From: Bradyrhizobium glycinis
GTDB taxonomy: Bacteria; Pseudomonadota; Alphaproteobacteria; Rhizobiales; Xanthobacteraceae
Direction of reading: 5' to 3'
Assembly (NCBI RefSeq): GCF_016031655.1
Contig: NZ_JACCHQ010000016.1
Coordinates: forward strand, 62,001-126,000
DNA length: 64,000 bases
This document shows positions 36,286 through 45,588 of this stretch, piece by piece. Each line of letters begins with the position of its first letter. Position 1 is the first letter of the stretch. A program made the position numbers and the translations under genes. The notes beneath the pieces were generated by a model. That model had not been told where the DNA came from, made no database searches, and worked only from the letters and a program-made list of their open reading frames with translations.

Positions 36286-37004
36286 GCGATCTGCTCAAGC
36301 TCTCCGGCGTGCACACCCATATCGGGCGCTATCACATCCTCCAGGGCATCGATCTCGCCGTTCCGGAAGGACAAGTCACGATGCTGCTCGGCCGCAACGG
36401 CGCCGGCAAGACCACGACGCTGCGCACCATCATGGGGCTGTGGCAGGCCTCGAAAGGCGAGATCACCCTGGCAGGTCAGCGCATCGAGGGCCTTGCGACG
36501 CCCGACATCGCAAGGCGCGGCGTCGGCTACGTGCCGGAGAGCATGGCGGTGTTCTCCGATCTCACGGTGAAGGAGAACCTGGTGCTGGCGGCGCGCGACG
36601 CGCCGCTCGACGACAAGCAGTTGGACTGGATCTTCGGTTTCTTCCCGGCGCTGCGCCGCTTCTGGCTGTCGCGCGCCGGGAGCCTCTCGGGCGGGCAGAA
36701 GCAGATGTTGTCGATCGCCCGCGCCATCGTCGAGCCGCGCAAGCTGCTCCTGATCGACGAGCCGACCAAGGGCCTCGCGCCCGCCATCGTGATGGCGCTG
36801 ATCGAGTGCCTGAAGGAGATCAAGCGCAAGGGCGCTACGATCCTCCTGGTCGAACAGAATTTCTTTGCCGCCCGCGAGCTCGGCGACAACGTGCTGGTGA
36901 TGGACAACGGCACCATCGTCCATCGCGGCGAGATGGCGGCGCTCGCCGCCGACGTGCCGCTGCAGGAGCGGCTGCTCGGCCTGAGCCTGGAGGCGCATCA
37001 GTGA
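36282..37004 (+). CDS. livF: Liv-type ABC transporter ATP-binding protein (LivF)
   Basis: 240 residues. Walker A GRNGAGKTT, signature LSGGQKQMLSIARA, Walker B LLLIDEPTKGLAP and VEQN switch region; C-terminal LLGLSLEAHQ. Start ATG overlaps the livG stop by four bases and its own stop overlaps the livH GTG, so translation is coupled through the cluster. Confidence 0.95.
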   Translation: MSDLLKLSGVHTHIGRYHILQGIDLAVPEGQVTMLLGRNGAGKTTTLRTIMGLWQASKGEITLAGQRIEGLATPDIARRGVGYVPESMAVFSDLTVKENLVLAARDAPLDDKQLDWIFGFFPALRRFWLSRAGSLSGGQKQMLSIARAIVEPRKLLLIDEPTKGLAPAIVMALIECLKEIKRKGATILLVEQNFFAARELGDNVLVMDNGTIVHRGEMAALAADVPLQERLLGLSLEAHQ

Positions 37005-38011
37005 CAGACCTTGCTGCAACCGATCCGCTGCCGAAGCCGAAGCGCGATCTCGCGCCGATCCTGCTGCCGCTCGCGCTCGCGCTGCTGATGATCCCGCTGA
37101 TCGGATCGACCTCGTCCTGGCTGACCCTGACCGTCGCGAGCCTCGCCATGGGCATGATGATCTTCATCATGGCCTCAGGCCTAACGCTGGTGTTCGGTCT
37201 GATGGACGTGCTCAATTTCGGCCACGGCGCCTTCATCGCGGTCGGTGCCTATGTCGCGACCCTGGTGCTGGCGCCGTTCGCGGCGTCCATCCAGGTCGAC
37301 TCGCTTCTAACGAACCTCGCCGTGCTGGCCCCGGCCGCGCTGCTCTCGATGGCGGTGTCCGGCGCGCTCGGCCTCGTCGTCGAGCGCGTGCTGATCCTCC
37401 CCGTCTACGGCCAGCACCTGAAGCAGATCCTGATGACGACCGGCGGCCTGATCGTCGCCGAGCAGACGCTCTATGCGCTGTGGGGACCGCAGATCATCCC
37501 GATGCCGCTGCCGGCCTCGCTGCGCGGCTCCTTCATCATCGGCGACGTCGCGATCGCCAAGTACCGCGTGCTGGCGATGCTGATCGGGCTTTCTGTCTTC
37601 ATCGCGATCCAGCTCGTGCTCAACCGCACCAAGCTCGGCCTCCTGATCCGCGCCGGCGTCGAGAACCGCGAGATGGTGGAGGCGCTCGGCTATCGCATCC
37701 GCCGTCTGTTCCTCGGCGTGTTCATGACGGGATCGGCGCTGGCCGGCCTCGGCGGCGTGATGTGGGCGCTCTATCGCGAGCAGGTGCACGCCTCCATGAG
37801 CGACGACCTCACCGTGCTGATCTTCATCGTCGTCATCATCGGCGGGCTCGGGTCGATCGGCGGCTGCTTCATCGGCGCGATCCTGGTGGCGATGGTGGCC
37901 AATTACGGCGGCTTCCTGGTGCCGAAGCTCGCCCTCGTCTCCAACATCCTGCTGATGGTCGCCATTCTGATGTGGCGGCCGCGCGGCCTCTATGCGGTGA
38001 CCAGCCGATGA
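37001..38011 (+). CDS. livH: Liv-type ABC transporter permease (LivH)
   Basis: 336-residue inner-membrane permease with about eight membrane segments. GTG 37001 overlaps the livF stop (GTGA), and the ribosome site would lie within livF. Motifs: GLTLVFGLMDVLNFGHGAFIAVGAYVA and IRAGVENREMVEALGYRIRRLFLGVFMTGSALAGLGGVM, the cytoplasmic coupling loop of the family. Ends ...RPRGLYAVTSR. The longer upstream frame is antisense-type noise over livF. Confidence 0.94.
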   Translation: MTDLAATDPLPKPKRDLAPILLPLALALLMIPLIGSTSSWLTLTVASLAMGMMIFIMASGLTLVFGLMDVLNFGHGAFIAVGAYVATLVLAPFAASIQVDSLLTNLAVLAPAALLSMAVSGALGLVVERVLILPVYGQHLKQILMTTGGLIVAEQTLYALWGPQIIPMPLPASLRGSFIIGDVAIAKYRVLAMLIGLSVFIAIQLVLNRTKLGLLIRAGVENREMVEALGYRIRRLFLGVFMTGSALAGLGGVMWALYREQVHASMSDDLTVLIFIVVIIGGLGSIGGCFIGAILVAMVANYGGFLVPKLALVSNILLMVAILMWRPRGLYAVTSR

Positions 38012-39093
38012 TGATCCTCTCAGGCGACCCGCCACGCAGCCGCGTCCTCACGCTCCTTCTCGTCGTCATCATCCTAGCGCTGGCAGCGACGCCGTTCCTG
38101 TTTCCGGGCGCCAAGGCGCTGAATGTCGCGGCCAAGATCTGCGTGTTCGCCGCGCTGGTCGCCTCTTACGATCTCCTGCTCGGCTATACCGGCTCGGTGT
38201 CGTTCGCCCACACCATGTTCTACGGCATCGGCAGCTACGCGATCGCGATCGCGCTGTACGGCATGGGTCCGAACTGGGCCGCGGTCGCCACCGGCATCGT
38301 CGCTGGCCTGCCGCTCGCGGCGCTGCTCGCGCTGGCCATCGGGCTGTTCTCGCTGCGCGTCGCCGCGATCTTCTTCGCCATGATCACGCTCGCGGTCGCC
38401 TCGGCCTTCCAGGTGCTGGCCTCGCAGCTGTCCTGGCTCACCGGCGGCGAGGACGGGCGCAGCTTCCAACTGCCCGAGCTGCTGCGCCCCGGCACGGTGC
38501 TGATCTCCAAGAACCTGTTCGGCTTCGAGATCAACGGCCGCATCCTGACTTTCTACCTGGTGTTCGCGATCTCGGGCCTGATGATCCTGGCTCTGCTCCG
38601 CGTGGTGAACTCGCCGTTCGGGCGCGTGCTGCAGGCGATTCGCGAGAACCGCTTTCGCGCCGAGGCGCTCGGCTTCCGCACCGTGTTCCACCTGACCTAC
38701 GCCAACTGCCTCGCCGCCCTCGTCGCGGCCAGCGCCGGCATCCTGAATGCGCTGTGGCTGCGCTATGCAGGTCCCGACACATCGCTAAGTTTCTCCATCA
38801 TGCTGGACATCCTGCTGATGGTGGTGATCGGCGGCATGGGCACGATCTACGGCGCGATCATCGGCGCCACCATCTTCATCCTCGCCCAGAACTATCTGCA
38901 GTCGCTGATGGGCGTCGCCTCCAAGGCGGCGGACGAAGCCGGGCTGCCGCTGCTGCCGGGGCTGTTGCATCCCGACCGCTGGCTGCTGTGGCTCGGGCTG
39001 CTGTTCATCGCCAGCGTCTATTTCTTCCCGACCGGCGTGGTCGGGCGGCTGCGCCATGGCGGCGGCAAGAAGTCCGCAAGCGCTTCGCATTAA
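38008..39093 (+). CDS. livM: Liv-type ABC transporter permease (LivM)
   Basis: 361-residue permease, about nine to ten membrane segments. ATG 38008 overlaps the livH stop (ATGA); a second ATG follows immediately. Signature parts: YDLLLGYTGSVSFAHTMFYGIGSYA, VNSPFGRVLQAIRENRFRAEALGFRT (coupling loop) and GGMGTIYGAIIGA. The tail is longer than in many LivM proteins (GLPLLPGLLHPDRWLLWLGLLFIASVYFFPTG). Last gene of the importer. Confidence 0.94.
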   Translation: MMILSGDPPRSRVLTLLLVVIILALAATPFLFPGAKALNVAAKICVFAALVASYDLLLGYTGSVSFAHTMFYGIGSYAIAIALYGMGPNWAAVATGIVAGLPLAALLALAIGLFSLRVAAIFFAMITLAVASAFQVLASQLSWLTGGEDGRSFQLPELLRPGTVLISKNLFGFEINGRILTFYLVFAISGLMILALLRVVNSPFGRVLQAIRENRFRAEALGFRTVFHLTYANCLAALVAASAGILNALWLRYAGPDTSLSFSIMLDILLMVVIGGMGTIYGAIIGATIFILAQNYLQSLMGVASKAADEAGLPLLPGLLHPDRWLLWLGLLFIASVYFFPTGVVGRLRHGGGKKSASASH

Positions 39094-39268
39094 CCGATGA
39101 TTCACGATGCGGCGCCGCGATTGCAGCGCGCGACACAACCAGCGCGTGCGATGCGCGCGGCGCAACCGATGGATGCGATCACACGCGCCGGATTAATGCT
39201 CAGGTAACTGGTTTTCCTAAGGTTTGCGCCATTTGTGCGGTGTATTCCTGTTCTTCCAGGGAGGGGGA

Positions 39269-42200
39269 ATGCGCCAGGTCTTTGCCAGGGTAGCAGCCGG
39301 AATGTCTCAAGCCGCCAGAAACGGCTGGGAGGCCTTGGCGCGCCGTGGTCCCGTCCTGTGGCTGACGTTGTGCGGCGTGTTTCTGGTCGCGGGCATCTTC
39401 ATCGCCACGGCCATCGCCATCGGCGAGTTTCGCGAGCGGACCCTCGCCAACCGCGAACGCGAGCTTGAGAACACGGTGAAGCTGATCGCGCGGCATTTCG
39501 ATCAGCAGTTCAAGGATTCCGACATCGTCGCCGCCGACCTGATCGGGCAGATGAACTTGCCGGAGATCACCTCGCCTGCGATGTTCCGCGAGCGCATGTC
39601 CGGGCCTGCGGCAAACCAGATGCTGCGCAGCAAGATCAGCTCCGTGTCGTATCTCGGCGACATCGCGATCTACGATGCCGAGGGCGATCTGATCAACTGG
39701 TCGCGAGCCCAGCCGCTGCCCAAGCTCAACATCTCCTCGCGCGCCTATTTCCAGTCGTTCAAATTCAACCCGGCGGCCGAGCCGGTCATACTGGAATCGG
39801 TCCGCAGCCTCATCATCGGCAAATGGACCACGGTCGTCGCACGCCGGCTGCGCGGGGCGGACGGCATATTCCTCGGCACCATGGTGCGGCGGATCGACCC
39901 GGACAGCTATCAGCAATATTTCGCATCGGTCGCGCTCGCCGACGGCTCGGCCATTTCGCTGCTCGATCGCGAGGGCAAGTTGCTGGCGCGCTATCCGCAC
40001 GCCGAGGAGCTGATCGGGCGGAACTTCAAGGATGCGCCGCTGATGCAGAAAGCGCTGGCCGAAGGCGGTCAGCAGACGCTCCGCGGCAGGAGCCCCGTCA
40101 CCGGAGAGGAGCGGCTCGGCTCGGCTGCGTCGCTGACGCATTTCCCGCTGGTCATCATCGCCACCAACACCACGGCAGCGGCACTTGCGGACTGGCGGCA
40201 GCAGACCGCATTCATGGTGATCACGGCGACGCTCTCGGCCGCAATCATCGCGGTGATCCTCTATCTGATCATTCGCCAGATCAACCAGCAGAACCGCGAG
40301 GCCCAGCAGCGGATCGAGGCGGAGCGGCTGCGGCTCGACACCGCGCTCAACAACATGTCGCAGGGACTGGTCCTGTACGACGCGGGCGGCACCATCGTCA
40401 CCTGCAACCGCCGCTACGCCGACATGTTCGGCCTGTCGCACGACGTCATCAAGCCCGGCTGTCACATCCGTGAGGCCATGTATCATCGCAAGGAGCGCGG
40501 CGCGTTCGACGGCGACGTCGAGGCGTTTTGCGCCGAGGTCATGCGGGTCGCCGCCGAAGGCACGGTCTCGACGCTGACCCATCAACTGGCCAACGGCCGC
40601 GCTTTCCAGGTCATCAACACGCCGCTCGCACAGGGCGGATGGGTCGCCACCATCGAAGAGATCACCGAGCGCCGCAAGCTCGAACAGGAGCGCGACCGCA
40701 ACTACACCTTCCTGAGCGAGATCATCGACCACATCCCCTCGCAGATCACCGTGAAGGACGCCCGGACGCGGCAATATCTCTTGCTCAACGTCGTCGCCGA
40801 ACAGCTGTTCGGTCACTCCCGCCAGAACGTCGTCGGCAAGACCGCTTTCGACATCTTCCCCGAGGGGGCCGCTGCCCACATCACCGAGGACGACAGCAGG
40901 GCGCTGGCATCGGCCAAGGGATTGTTCAAGGACGAGCACTCCTGGCAGATGCCCGGCATGGGCCTGCGCTACATTACCTCGACCCGGATCGGCCTTCGCG
41001 ATGAAGCCGGCGAGCCGCGCTACCTCATTCATGTCATCGACGACGTCACCGAGCGTCGGCGCGCCGACGAGAAGATCGCGCATATGGCGCATTACGATGC
41101 GCTGACCGACCTGCCGAACCGGACCTTGTTCTGCGAGCAGATCGAACGCGAGCTGGCGAAGGTCGCCGACGGCTGCCAATTCGCGCTGCTCTACATCGAC
41201 GTCGACGAGTTCAAGGGCATCAACGATTCGCTCGGCCACCATGTCGGCGACGAGCTGTTGAAGGCGATCGCGGGCCGCCTCCGCGGCTGCCTCAAGCAGG
41301 GCGACCTGATCGCGCGGCTCGGCGGCGACGAGTTCGCGGTGATCCAGACCGGGATTCAGTCCCCCGCGGACGTGCTGTCCTTCGTGACGAGGATCTACCA
41401 GGCGATCCGTCAGCCCTATCATTGTCTCGGCCACCAGCTCTCGACCGATGCCAGCATCGGCATTGCGCTGGCGCCGCAGGACGGCGCCGATCTCGACCAG
41501 CTGATCAAGAACGCCGACCTCGCGATGTACGGCGCCAAGGCCGAGGGCCGCCGCACCCACCGTTTCTTCGAGCCGGCGATGGATGCCAGCGCCAAGGCGC
41601 GCCTCAGCATGGAGCAGGATTTGCGCCAGGCCCTGGTGAACGGCGGCTTCGAGATTCACTATCAGCCGCTGGTCGACCTGCGCACCAACGAAGTGTCCGG
41701 CTGCGAGGCGCTGCTGCGCTGGCGCCATCCCGAGCGCGGCATGGTGTCGCCGGCCGAGTTCATTCCGGTCGCCGAGGACACCGGCCTGATCAACGAGCTC
41801 GGCGACTGGGTGCTGCGCATGGCCTGCAACGAGGCCGCGACCTGGCCGGCGCATGTGCGCGTCGCCGTCAACGTCTCGCCCGTGCAGCTCAAATGCGACA
41901 CGCTGGCACTGCGGATTGCGAGCGCGCTCGCCGCCTCCGGGCTGGACCCGCGCCGGCTCGAGCTCGAGATCACCGAGGCCGTGCTGATCCGCGACGACGA
42001 GGCGGCGCTCTCGATCCTGCACCAACTGCGCTCGATCGGCGTACGCATCGCGCTCGACGATTTCGGCACCGGCTATTCCTCGCTGAGCTACCTGAAGCGC
42101 TTCCCGTTCGACAAGATCAAGATCGACCGCTGTTTCGTCGTCGACATCGCCGAGGCGAGCGGCTCGCCCGTCATCGTGCAGGCGGTGGTCAACATCGCGG

Positions 42201-42379
42201 CCGCCAGCAGCATGACCACGGTCGCCGAGGGCGTCGAGACCGAGGCGCAGCGTGACATGCTGCGCGCGCTCGGCTGCACGCAGATGCAGGGCTATCTGTT
42301 CAGCGCGCCGAAGCCGGCCAGCGAGGTACGCAAGCTGTTCGGTGCCGGCGATGGCTTGCCCGTGGCTGCGGTGGCGTGA
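39269..42379 (+). CDS. Membrane sensor PAS-PAS-GGDEF-EAL c-di-GMP protein
   Basis: 1036 residues from ATG 39269, close behind GGAGGGGG. A membrane helix (about 28-50) and a second (about 308-330) bracket a periplasmic Cache-like sensor (about 55-305). PAS domains follow at about 350-460 (NNMSQGLVLYDAGGTIVTCNRRYADMFGL) and 480-600. The GGDEF domain has RLGGDEFAVI but lacks a canonical inhibitory RxxD (KQGD). The EAL domain is complete: CEALLRWRHPERG, VNVSPVQL, EITEAVL, LDDFGTGYSS, KIKIDRCF and AEGVET. Either or both activities may be live. The next gene overlaps its stop, so the two are co-transcribed. Confidence 0.94.
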   Translation: MRQVFARVAAGMSQAARNGWEALARRGPVLWLTLCGVFLVAGIFIATAIAIGEFRERTLANRERELENTVKLIARHFDQQFKDSDIVAADLIGQMNLPEITSPAMFRERMSGPAANQMLRSKISSVSYLGDIAIYDAEGDLINWSRAQPLPKLNISSRAYFQSFKFNPAAEPVILESVRSLIIGKWTTVVARRLRGADGIFLGTMVRRIDPDSYQQYFASVALADGSAISLLDREGKLLARYPHAEELIGRNFKDAPLMQKALAEGGQQTLRGRSPVTGEERLGSAASLTHFPLVIIATNTTAAALADWRQQTAFMVITATLSAAIIAVILYLIIRQINQQNREAQQRIEAERLRLDTALNNMSQGLVLYDAGGTIVTCNRRYADMFGLSHDVIKPGCHIREAMYHRKERGAFDGDVEAFCAEVMRVAAEGTVSTLTHQLANGRAFQVINTPLAQGGWVATIEEITERRKLEQERDRNYTFLSEIIDHIPSQITVKDARTRQYLLLNVVAEQLFGHSRQNVVGKTAFDIFPEGAAAHITEDDSRALASAKGLFKDEHSWQMPGMGLRYITSTRIGLRDEAGEPRYLIHVIDDVTERRRADEKIAHMAHYDALTDLPNRTLFCEQIERELAKVADGCQFALLYIDVDEFKGINDSLGHHVGDELLKAIAGRLRGCLKQGDLIARLGGDEFAVIQTGIQSPADVLSFVTRIYQAIRQPYHCLGHQLSTDASIGIALAPQDGADLDQLIKNADLAMYGAKAEGRRTHRFFEPAMDASAKARLSMEQDLRQALVNGGFEIHYQPLVDLRTNEVSGCEALLRWRHPERGMVSPAEFIPVAEDTGLINELGDWVLRMACNEAATWPAHVRVAVNVSPVQLKCDTLALRIASALAASGLDPRRLELEITEAVLIRDDEAALSILHQLRSIGVRIALDDFGTGYSSLSYLKRFPFDKIKIDRCFVVDIAEASGSPVIVQAVVNIAAASSMTTVAEGVETEAQRDMLRALGCTQMQGYLFSAPKPASEVRKLFGAGDGLPVAAVA

Positions 42380-43407
42380 TGACGAAATCGCGCAAGAGCG
42401 TCGATGTCGCCGATTCCTACGCGGTACGGCTGATGCAGCACCTCGTGGTGCCGACCTTCGTGATCGACCCGAAGCGCCGCGTCGTGATCTGGAACAGGGC
42501 CTGCGAGCGGCTGACCGGCGTCGCCGCCTCGGAGGTGATCGGCACCAGCAAGCACTGGCAGGCGTTCTACGAGACGAGGCGCCCTTGCCTTGCCGACCTC
42601 GTCGCCCTCGACCGGCCCGAGCAGCTGCCGGAGTACTATTCGGAATATGCCGCACGCGGCCACAACGGGCTCGGCTTCTCCGCGGAGAATTGGTGCGTGA
42701 TGCCCAAGCTCGGCAGCCAGCTCTATCTCGCGATCGACGCCGGCCCGATCCACGACGAGGCCGGCAACCTGATCGCGGTGGTGGAGACGCTGCGCGACCT
42801 CACCGACCAGAAGCGCGCCGAGATGGCGCTGAAGGAGCTCGCCACCAAGGACGGGCTCACCGGCCTGTCGAACCGTCGCGCCTTCGACCAGATGCTGCTC
42901 GGCGAATGGGCTCGCGCCCAGCGCACGCAGAAGCCGCTGGCTCTGCTGTTCGTCGACGTCGACCATTTCAAGCTGTTCAACGACCAGCACGGCCACCAGA
43001 GCGGGGACGAGTGCCTGCGCGCGGTCGCGGCCGTCGTCAGCCGGCACGCGGTGCGCCCGCTCGACCTCGCCAGCCGCTATGGCGGCGAGGAGTTTGCGCT
43101 GATCCTGCCGGACATGGATTGCGACAGCGCCTGCATGGTGGCCGAGGAGATCCGCTGTGCCGTGATGGCCTTGGCGATCGCCCATGGCGCTGCAGGCGCC
43201 GGCGATCACGTCACCCTCAGCGTCGGCGTCGCCAGCCAAATTCCAGGTGGTGCCGATGGCGGTCCAGACCGGCTGCTCGGCGCGGCCGACGAGGCGCTCT
43301 ATGTGGCCAAACGCCTCGGCCGCAACCGCGTCATCTGCGCCGAGCGGGTGCTTGCCGAACTCGCCGCCTGCGGCGGCAAGGCGGTTCCGGCCCGCAAATC
43401 GGCCTGA
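42379..43407 (+). CDS. PAS-GGDEF diguanylate cyclase
   Basis: 342 residues, soluble. ATG 42379 shares its A with the stop of the preceding gene; a GTG one codon earlier is also possible. PAS domain at about 12-150 (VVPTFVIDPKRRVVIWNRACERLTGV). The GGDEF domain has SRYGGEEFALILPDMD with the inhibitory site RPLD five residues upstream, so it should be an active, product-inhibited diguanylate cyclase. It is paired with the composite sensor at 39269, and the two may set opposite sides of one c-di-GMP pool. Confidence 0.94.
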   Translation: MTKSRKSVDVADSYAVRLMQHLVVPTFVIDPKRRVVIWNRACERLTGVAASEVIGTSKHWQAFYETRRPCLADLVALDRPEQLPEYYSEYAARGHNGLGFSAENWCVMPKLGSQLYLAIDAGPIHDEAGNLIAVVETLRDLTDQKRAEMALKELATKDGLTGLSNRRAFDQMLLGEWARAQRTQKPLALLFVDVDHFKLFNDQHGHQSGDECLRAVAAVVSRHAVRPLDLASRYGGEEFALILPDMDCDSACMVAEEIRCAVMALAIAHGAAGAGDHVTLSVGVASQIPGGADGGPDRLLGAADEALYVAKRLGRNRVICAERVLAELAACGGKAVPARKSA

Positions 43408-43468
43408 GCGCGCCCCGCCGAGAAGCGGTTGCCCGCCCCGCGCCAATCGGCTAATGAACGTTCCACTA

Positions 43469-43545
43469 GCACCCGTAGCTCAGCTGGATAGAGCGTTGCC
43501 CTCCGAAGGCAAAGGTCACACGTTCGAATCGTGTCGGGTGCGCCA
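43469..43545 (+). tRNA. tRNA-Arg (anticodon CCG)
   Basis: 77-base cloverleaf with encoded CCA. Acceptor GCACCCG pairs with CGGGTGC; D-loop GCTCAGCTGGATAGAGC; anticodon stem TTGCC/GGCAA with a 7-base loop carrying CCG at 43503-43505; T-arm ACACG-TTCGAAT-CGTGT; discriminator G then CCA. It reads CGG codons, frequent in this GC-rich genome. Confidence 0.97.
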
Positions 43546-43571
43546 ATTGCCAGCCGTTTTCACGCCGGCAC

Positions 43572-43781
43572 TCACGTCAGCATCGCGACAATCGCCTGGA
43601 TCTGGTCGGACGCGGTCGTCACCAGTCCGTCATACGACGTCTGGCCGTGTGCGGCGGCCTTCAGGATGCATTCGGCGACGGCCGCTTTCAGCCCGAACAC
43701 GGACTGATCCGCCGGCACGCTCGCCATCACGGTCTCAAGGGCCTGACGCATCGTGCGGATGAGCTCGGAGCTGTATTGCAT
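43572..43781 (-). CDS. Small conserved-looking hypothetical protein
   Basis: 69 residues from MQYSSELIRTMRQAL; the frame is open 17 codons further to 43832. Mostly helical, with cysteine 39, and no signal or membrane segment. Pattern MQYSSELIRTMRQALE...AECILKAAAHGQTSYDGLVTTASDQIQAIVAML looks like a real folded small protein of rhizobia, but no function is known to me. It lies just after tRNA-Arg on the other strand, convergent with it. Confidence 0.6.
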   Translation of the reverse strand: MQYSSELIRTMRQALETVMASVPADQSVFGLKAAVAECILKAAAHGQTSYDGLVTTASDQIQAIVAMLT

Positions 43782-43991
43782 GTGGCCTGTCCTCCGCAGG
43801 CTCATATGGAAGCGCATGATCCGGCTTGCCACTCACAAGCGCGAGATTGATCTTTGAACCCGTCGAGGCTGATCGCCTCGATTCGACGCCGGATGGCCGC
43901 ACTGAGCACGCCGGTAAAGGCGACTCAAGCCGCGCACAACGACTACTGACATCACCTCGCGCTTCTAGTCACCCGATTGTATCATCTTTCC

Positions 43992-45092
43992 ATGAGCGAA
44001 TCCGACCCGACGACCGGCGAGCCCTCGCCTGTCCGCAAGATCATCCACATCGACATGGATGCATTCTATGCGTCGGTGGAGCAGCGCGACAATCCGGAGC
44101 TGCGCGGCAAGCCGGTCGCGGTCGGCGGCTCCGCGGAACGCGGCGTCGTTGCGGCTGCGAGCTACGAGGCGCGCAGGTTCGGCGTTCGCTCGGCCATGCC
44201 GTCGGTGACGGCGAAGCGGCAATGTCCCGACCTGATCTTCGTCAGGCCGCGCTTCGAGGTCTACAAGGCGATCTCCAGGCAAATCCGCGACATCTTTGCC
44301 GAGCACACGCCCGTCATCGAGCCGCTGTCGCTGGACGAAGCCTATCTCGACGTCACGGAGAATCTGCAAGGTATCCCGCTGGCGCGGGACATCGCGCTGA
44401 ACATCCGCGCGAAGATCAAGGCCGAGACCGGCCTCACCGCGTCGGCCGGCATCTCCTACAACAAGTTCCTGGCCAAGCTCGCGTCCGATCATCGCAAGCC
44501 CAACGGCCAATTCGTGATCTCGCCGGAGATGGGGCCGGCCTTCGTCGAGACGCTGCCGGTCGGCAAATTCCACGGCATCGGTCCGGCGACGGCGGCGAAG
44601 ATGAACGCGCTCGGCCTGTTCACCGGCCGCGACATCCGCAACCAGTCGCTGGAGTTCATGAATGCGAATTTCGGCAAGTCGGGCGCGTATTATTACTGGA
44701 TATCGCGCGGCGTCGACGAACGCCCCGTGCGCGCCAACCGGATCCGCAAATCCGTCGGCGCGGAGAACACGTTCTCGACCGACATCGACGCGTTCGACGC
44801 GCTTGCCGTCGAGCTCAGGCCGCTCGTCGACAAGGTCTGGCGGCATTGCGAGGCGACCGGCAATCGCGGCCGCACCGTCACCTTGAAGATCAAGTTTGCC
44901 GACTTCGAGATCATCACGCGCAGCAGATCCGTCGCGGCGGCCGTTGCCGGACGCGACGATCTGGAGCGGCTGGCCTGCGGCCTGCTCGAAGCCGAGATGC
45001 CGCTGCCCAAGCGCGTCAGGCTGCTGGGTGTCTCGCTGTCGTCGCTCCACGCCGCCGGCGAGTCGGAGCCGCAGCTGACGCTGGGCATCTGA
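43992..45092 (+). CDS. dinB: DNA polymerase IV (Y-family, DinB)
   Basis: Translesion polymerase, 366 residues from MSESDPTTGEP. Palm metal sites: HIDMDAFYASVEQRDNPELRGKPVAVGG and the SLDEAYLDVT motif. RGVVAAASYEARRFGVRSAMP and ASAGISYNKFLAKLASD are also family hallmarks, followed by thumb helix-hairpin-helix (LPVGKFHGIGPATAAKMNALG) and little-finger domain. The extreme C-terminus QLTLGI fits a beta-clamp-binding motif as in E. coli Pol IV. A LexA-type operator is not evident in the 200 bases upstream. Confidence 0.95.
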   Translation: MSESDPTTGEPSPVRKIIHIDMDAFYASVEQRDNPELRGKPVAVGGSAERGVVAAASYEARRFGVRSAMPSVTAKRQCPDLIFVRPRFEVYKAISRQIRDIFAEHTPVIEPLSLDEAYLDVTENLQGIPLARDIALNIRAKIKAETGLTASAGISYNKFLAKLASDHRKPNGQFVISPEMGPAFVETLPVGKFHGIGPATAAKMNALGLFTGRDIRNQSLEFMNANFGKSGAYYYWISRGVDERPVRANRIRKSVGAENTFSTDIDAFDALAVELRPLVDKVWRHCEATGNRGRTVTLKIKFADFEIITRSRSVAAAVAGRDDLERLACGLLEAEMPLPKRVRLLGVSLSSLHAAGESEPQLTLGI

Positions 45093-45146
45093 ACGCGGCT
45101 GGAGCCCCTTTAGAGATCGCAGCATCTTCATCCGCGACGCGGCGTG

Positions 45147-45272
45147 GAAACGCCGACCCTGGGGCTCAACATCGCGTTCAACTTGGTTGCCTCATCGCTC
45201 GACGGTCGCTTGCGACTTGAGCGCGAACCCGGTCCCGGAAACTCGATCGCCATCGAGTTTCCCACAGAATAG
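45147..45272 (+). pseudogene. Remnant of a histidine kinase C-terminus
   Basis: The frame ending at TAG 45270-45272 reads ETPTLGLNIAFNLVASSLDG then RLRLEREPGPGNSIAIEFPTE. This is the last 40 or so residues of a HATPase domain: the GLxI G2 box, the L-G-(R) turn, and the final GxGNxxxIEFP strand. The H, N and G1 boxes are not present upstream, where dinB ends 54 bases before. It is best read as a decayed or truncated kinase gene. The remainder of the 496-base gap 45093-45588 has lower GC and no gene I can support. Confidence 0.5.
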
Positions 45273-45588
45273 ACATTGCTCTGCCGACCTTCGAGCCAGT
45301 GCCTGACGTGAGCCTGACAGAGCAGCCTCGATTGCGATTCGACGCACGGTCTCGAGCAAGATGTACTCATCGCTTTTCGTACGAGCGCGATCGACGCAAA
45401 CTTTTTTTTGCGCATGCAGCCTGCTGGCGCCATTCAAATGACACGTACTGACGGATAGTCGTCGGCGTCTCGCGATGTTGCTCACGCGCAGCGCAGGAAA
45501 TCGAAGAGATCAGTTGTGATTGGATTCATCGTCTCGCTTTCGAACTGCGCCTGAAGCTTTCGTTGTTCGCCGATCGAGGAGCTGATCG

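Noticed and set aside
39200..42655. Very long minus-strand open frame (over 1100 codons) opposite the GGDEF-EAL gene
   Set aside because: High GC gives long antisense frames. The plus strand encodes a complete multi-domain protein, while the antisense product has no family features and is rich in Arg, Ala and His.
43469..45300. tRNA-Arg as an integration site for the nearby atypical segment
   Set aside because: I found no duplicated tRNA 3' end downstream and no integrase gene; dinB and a small gene lie between.
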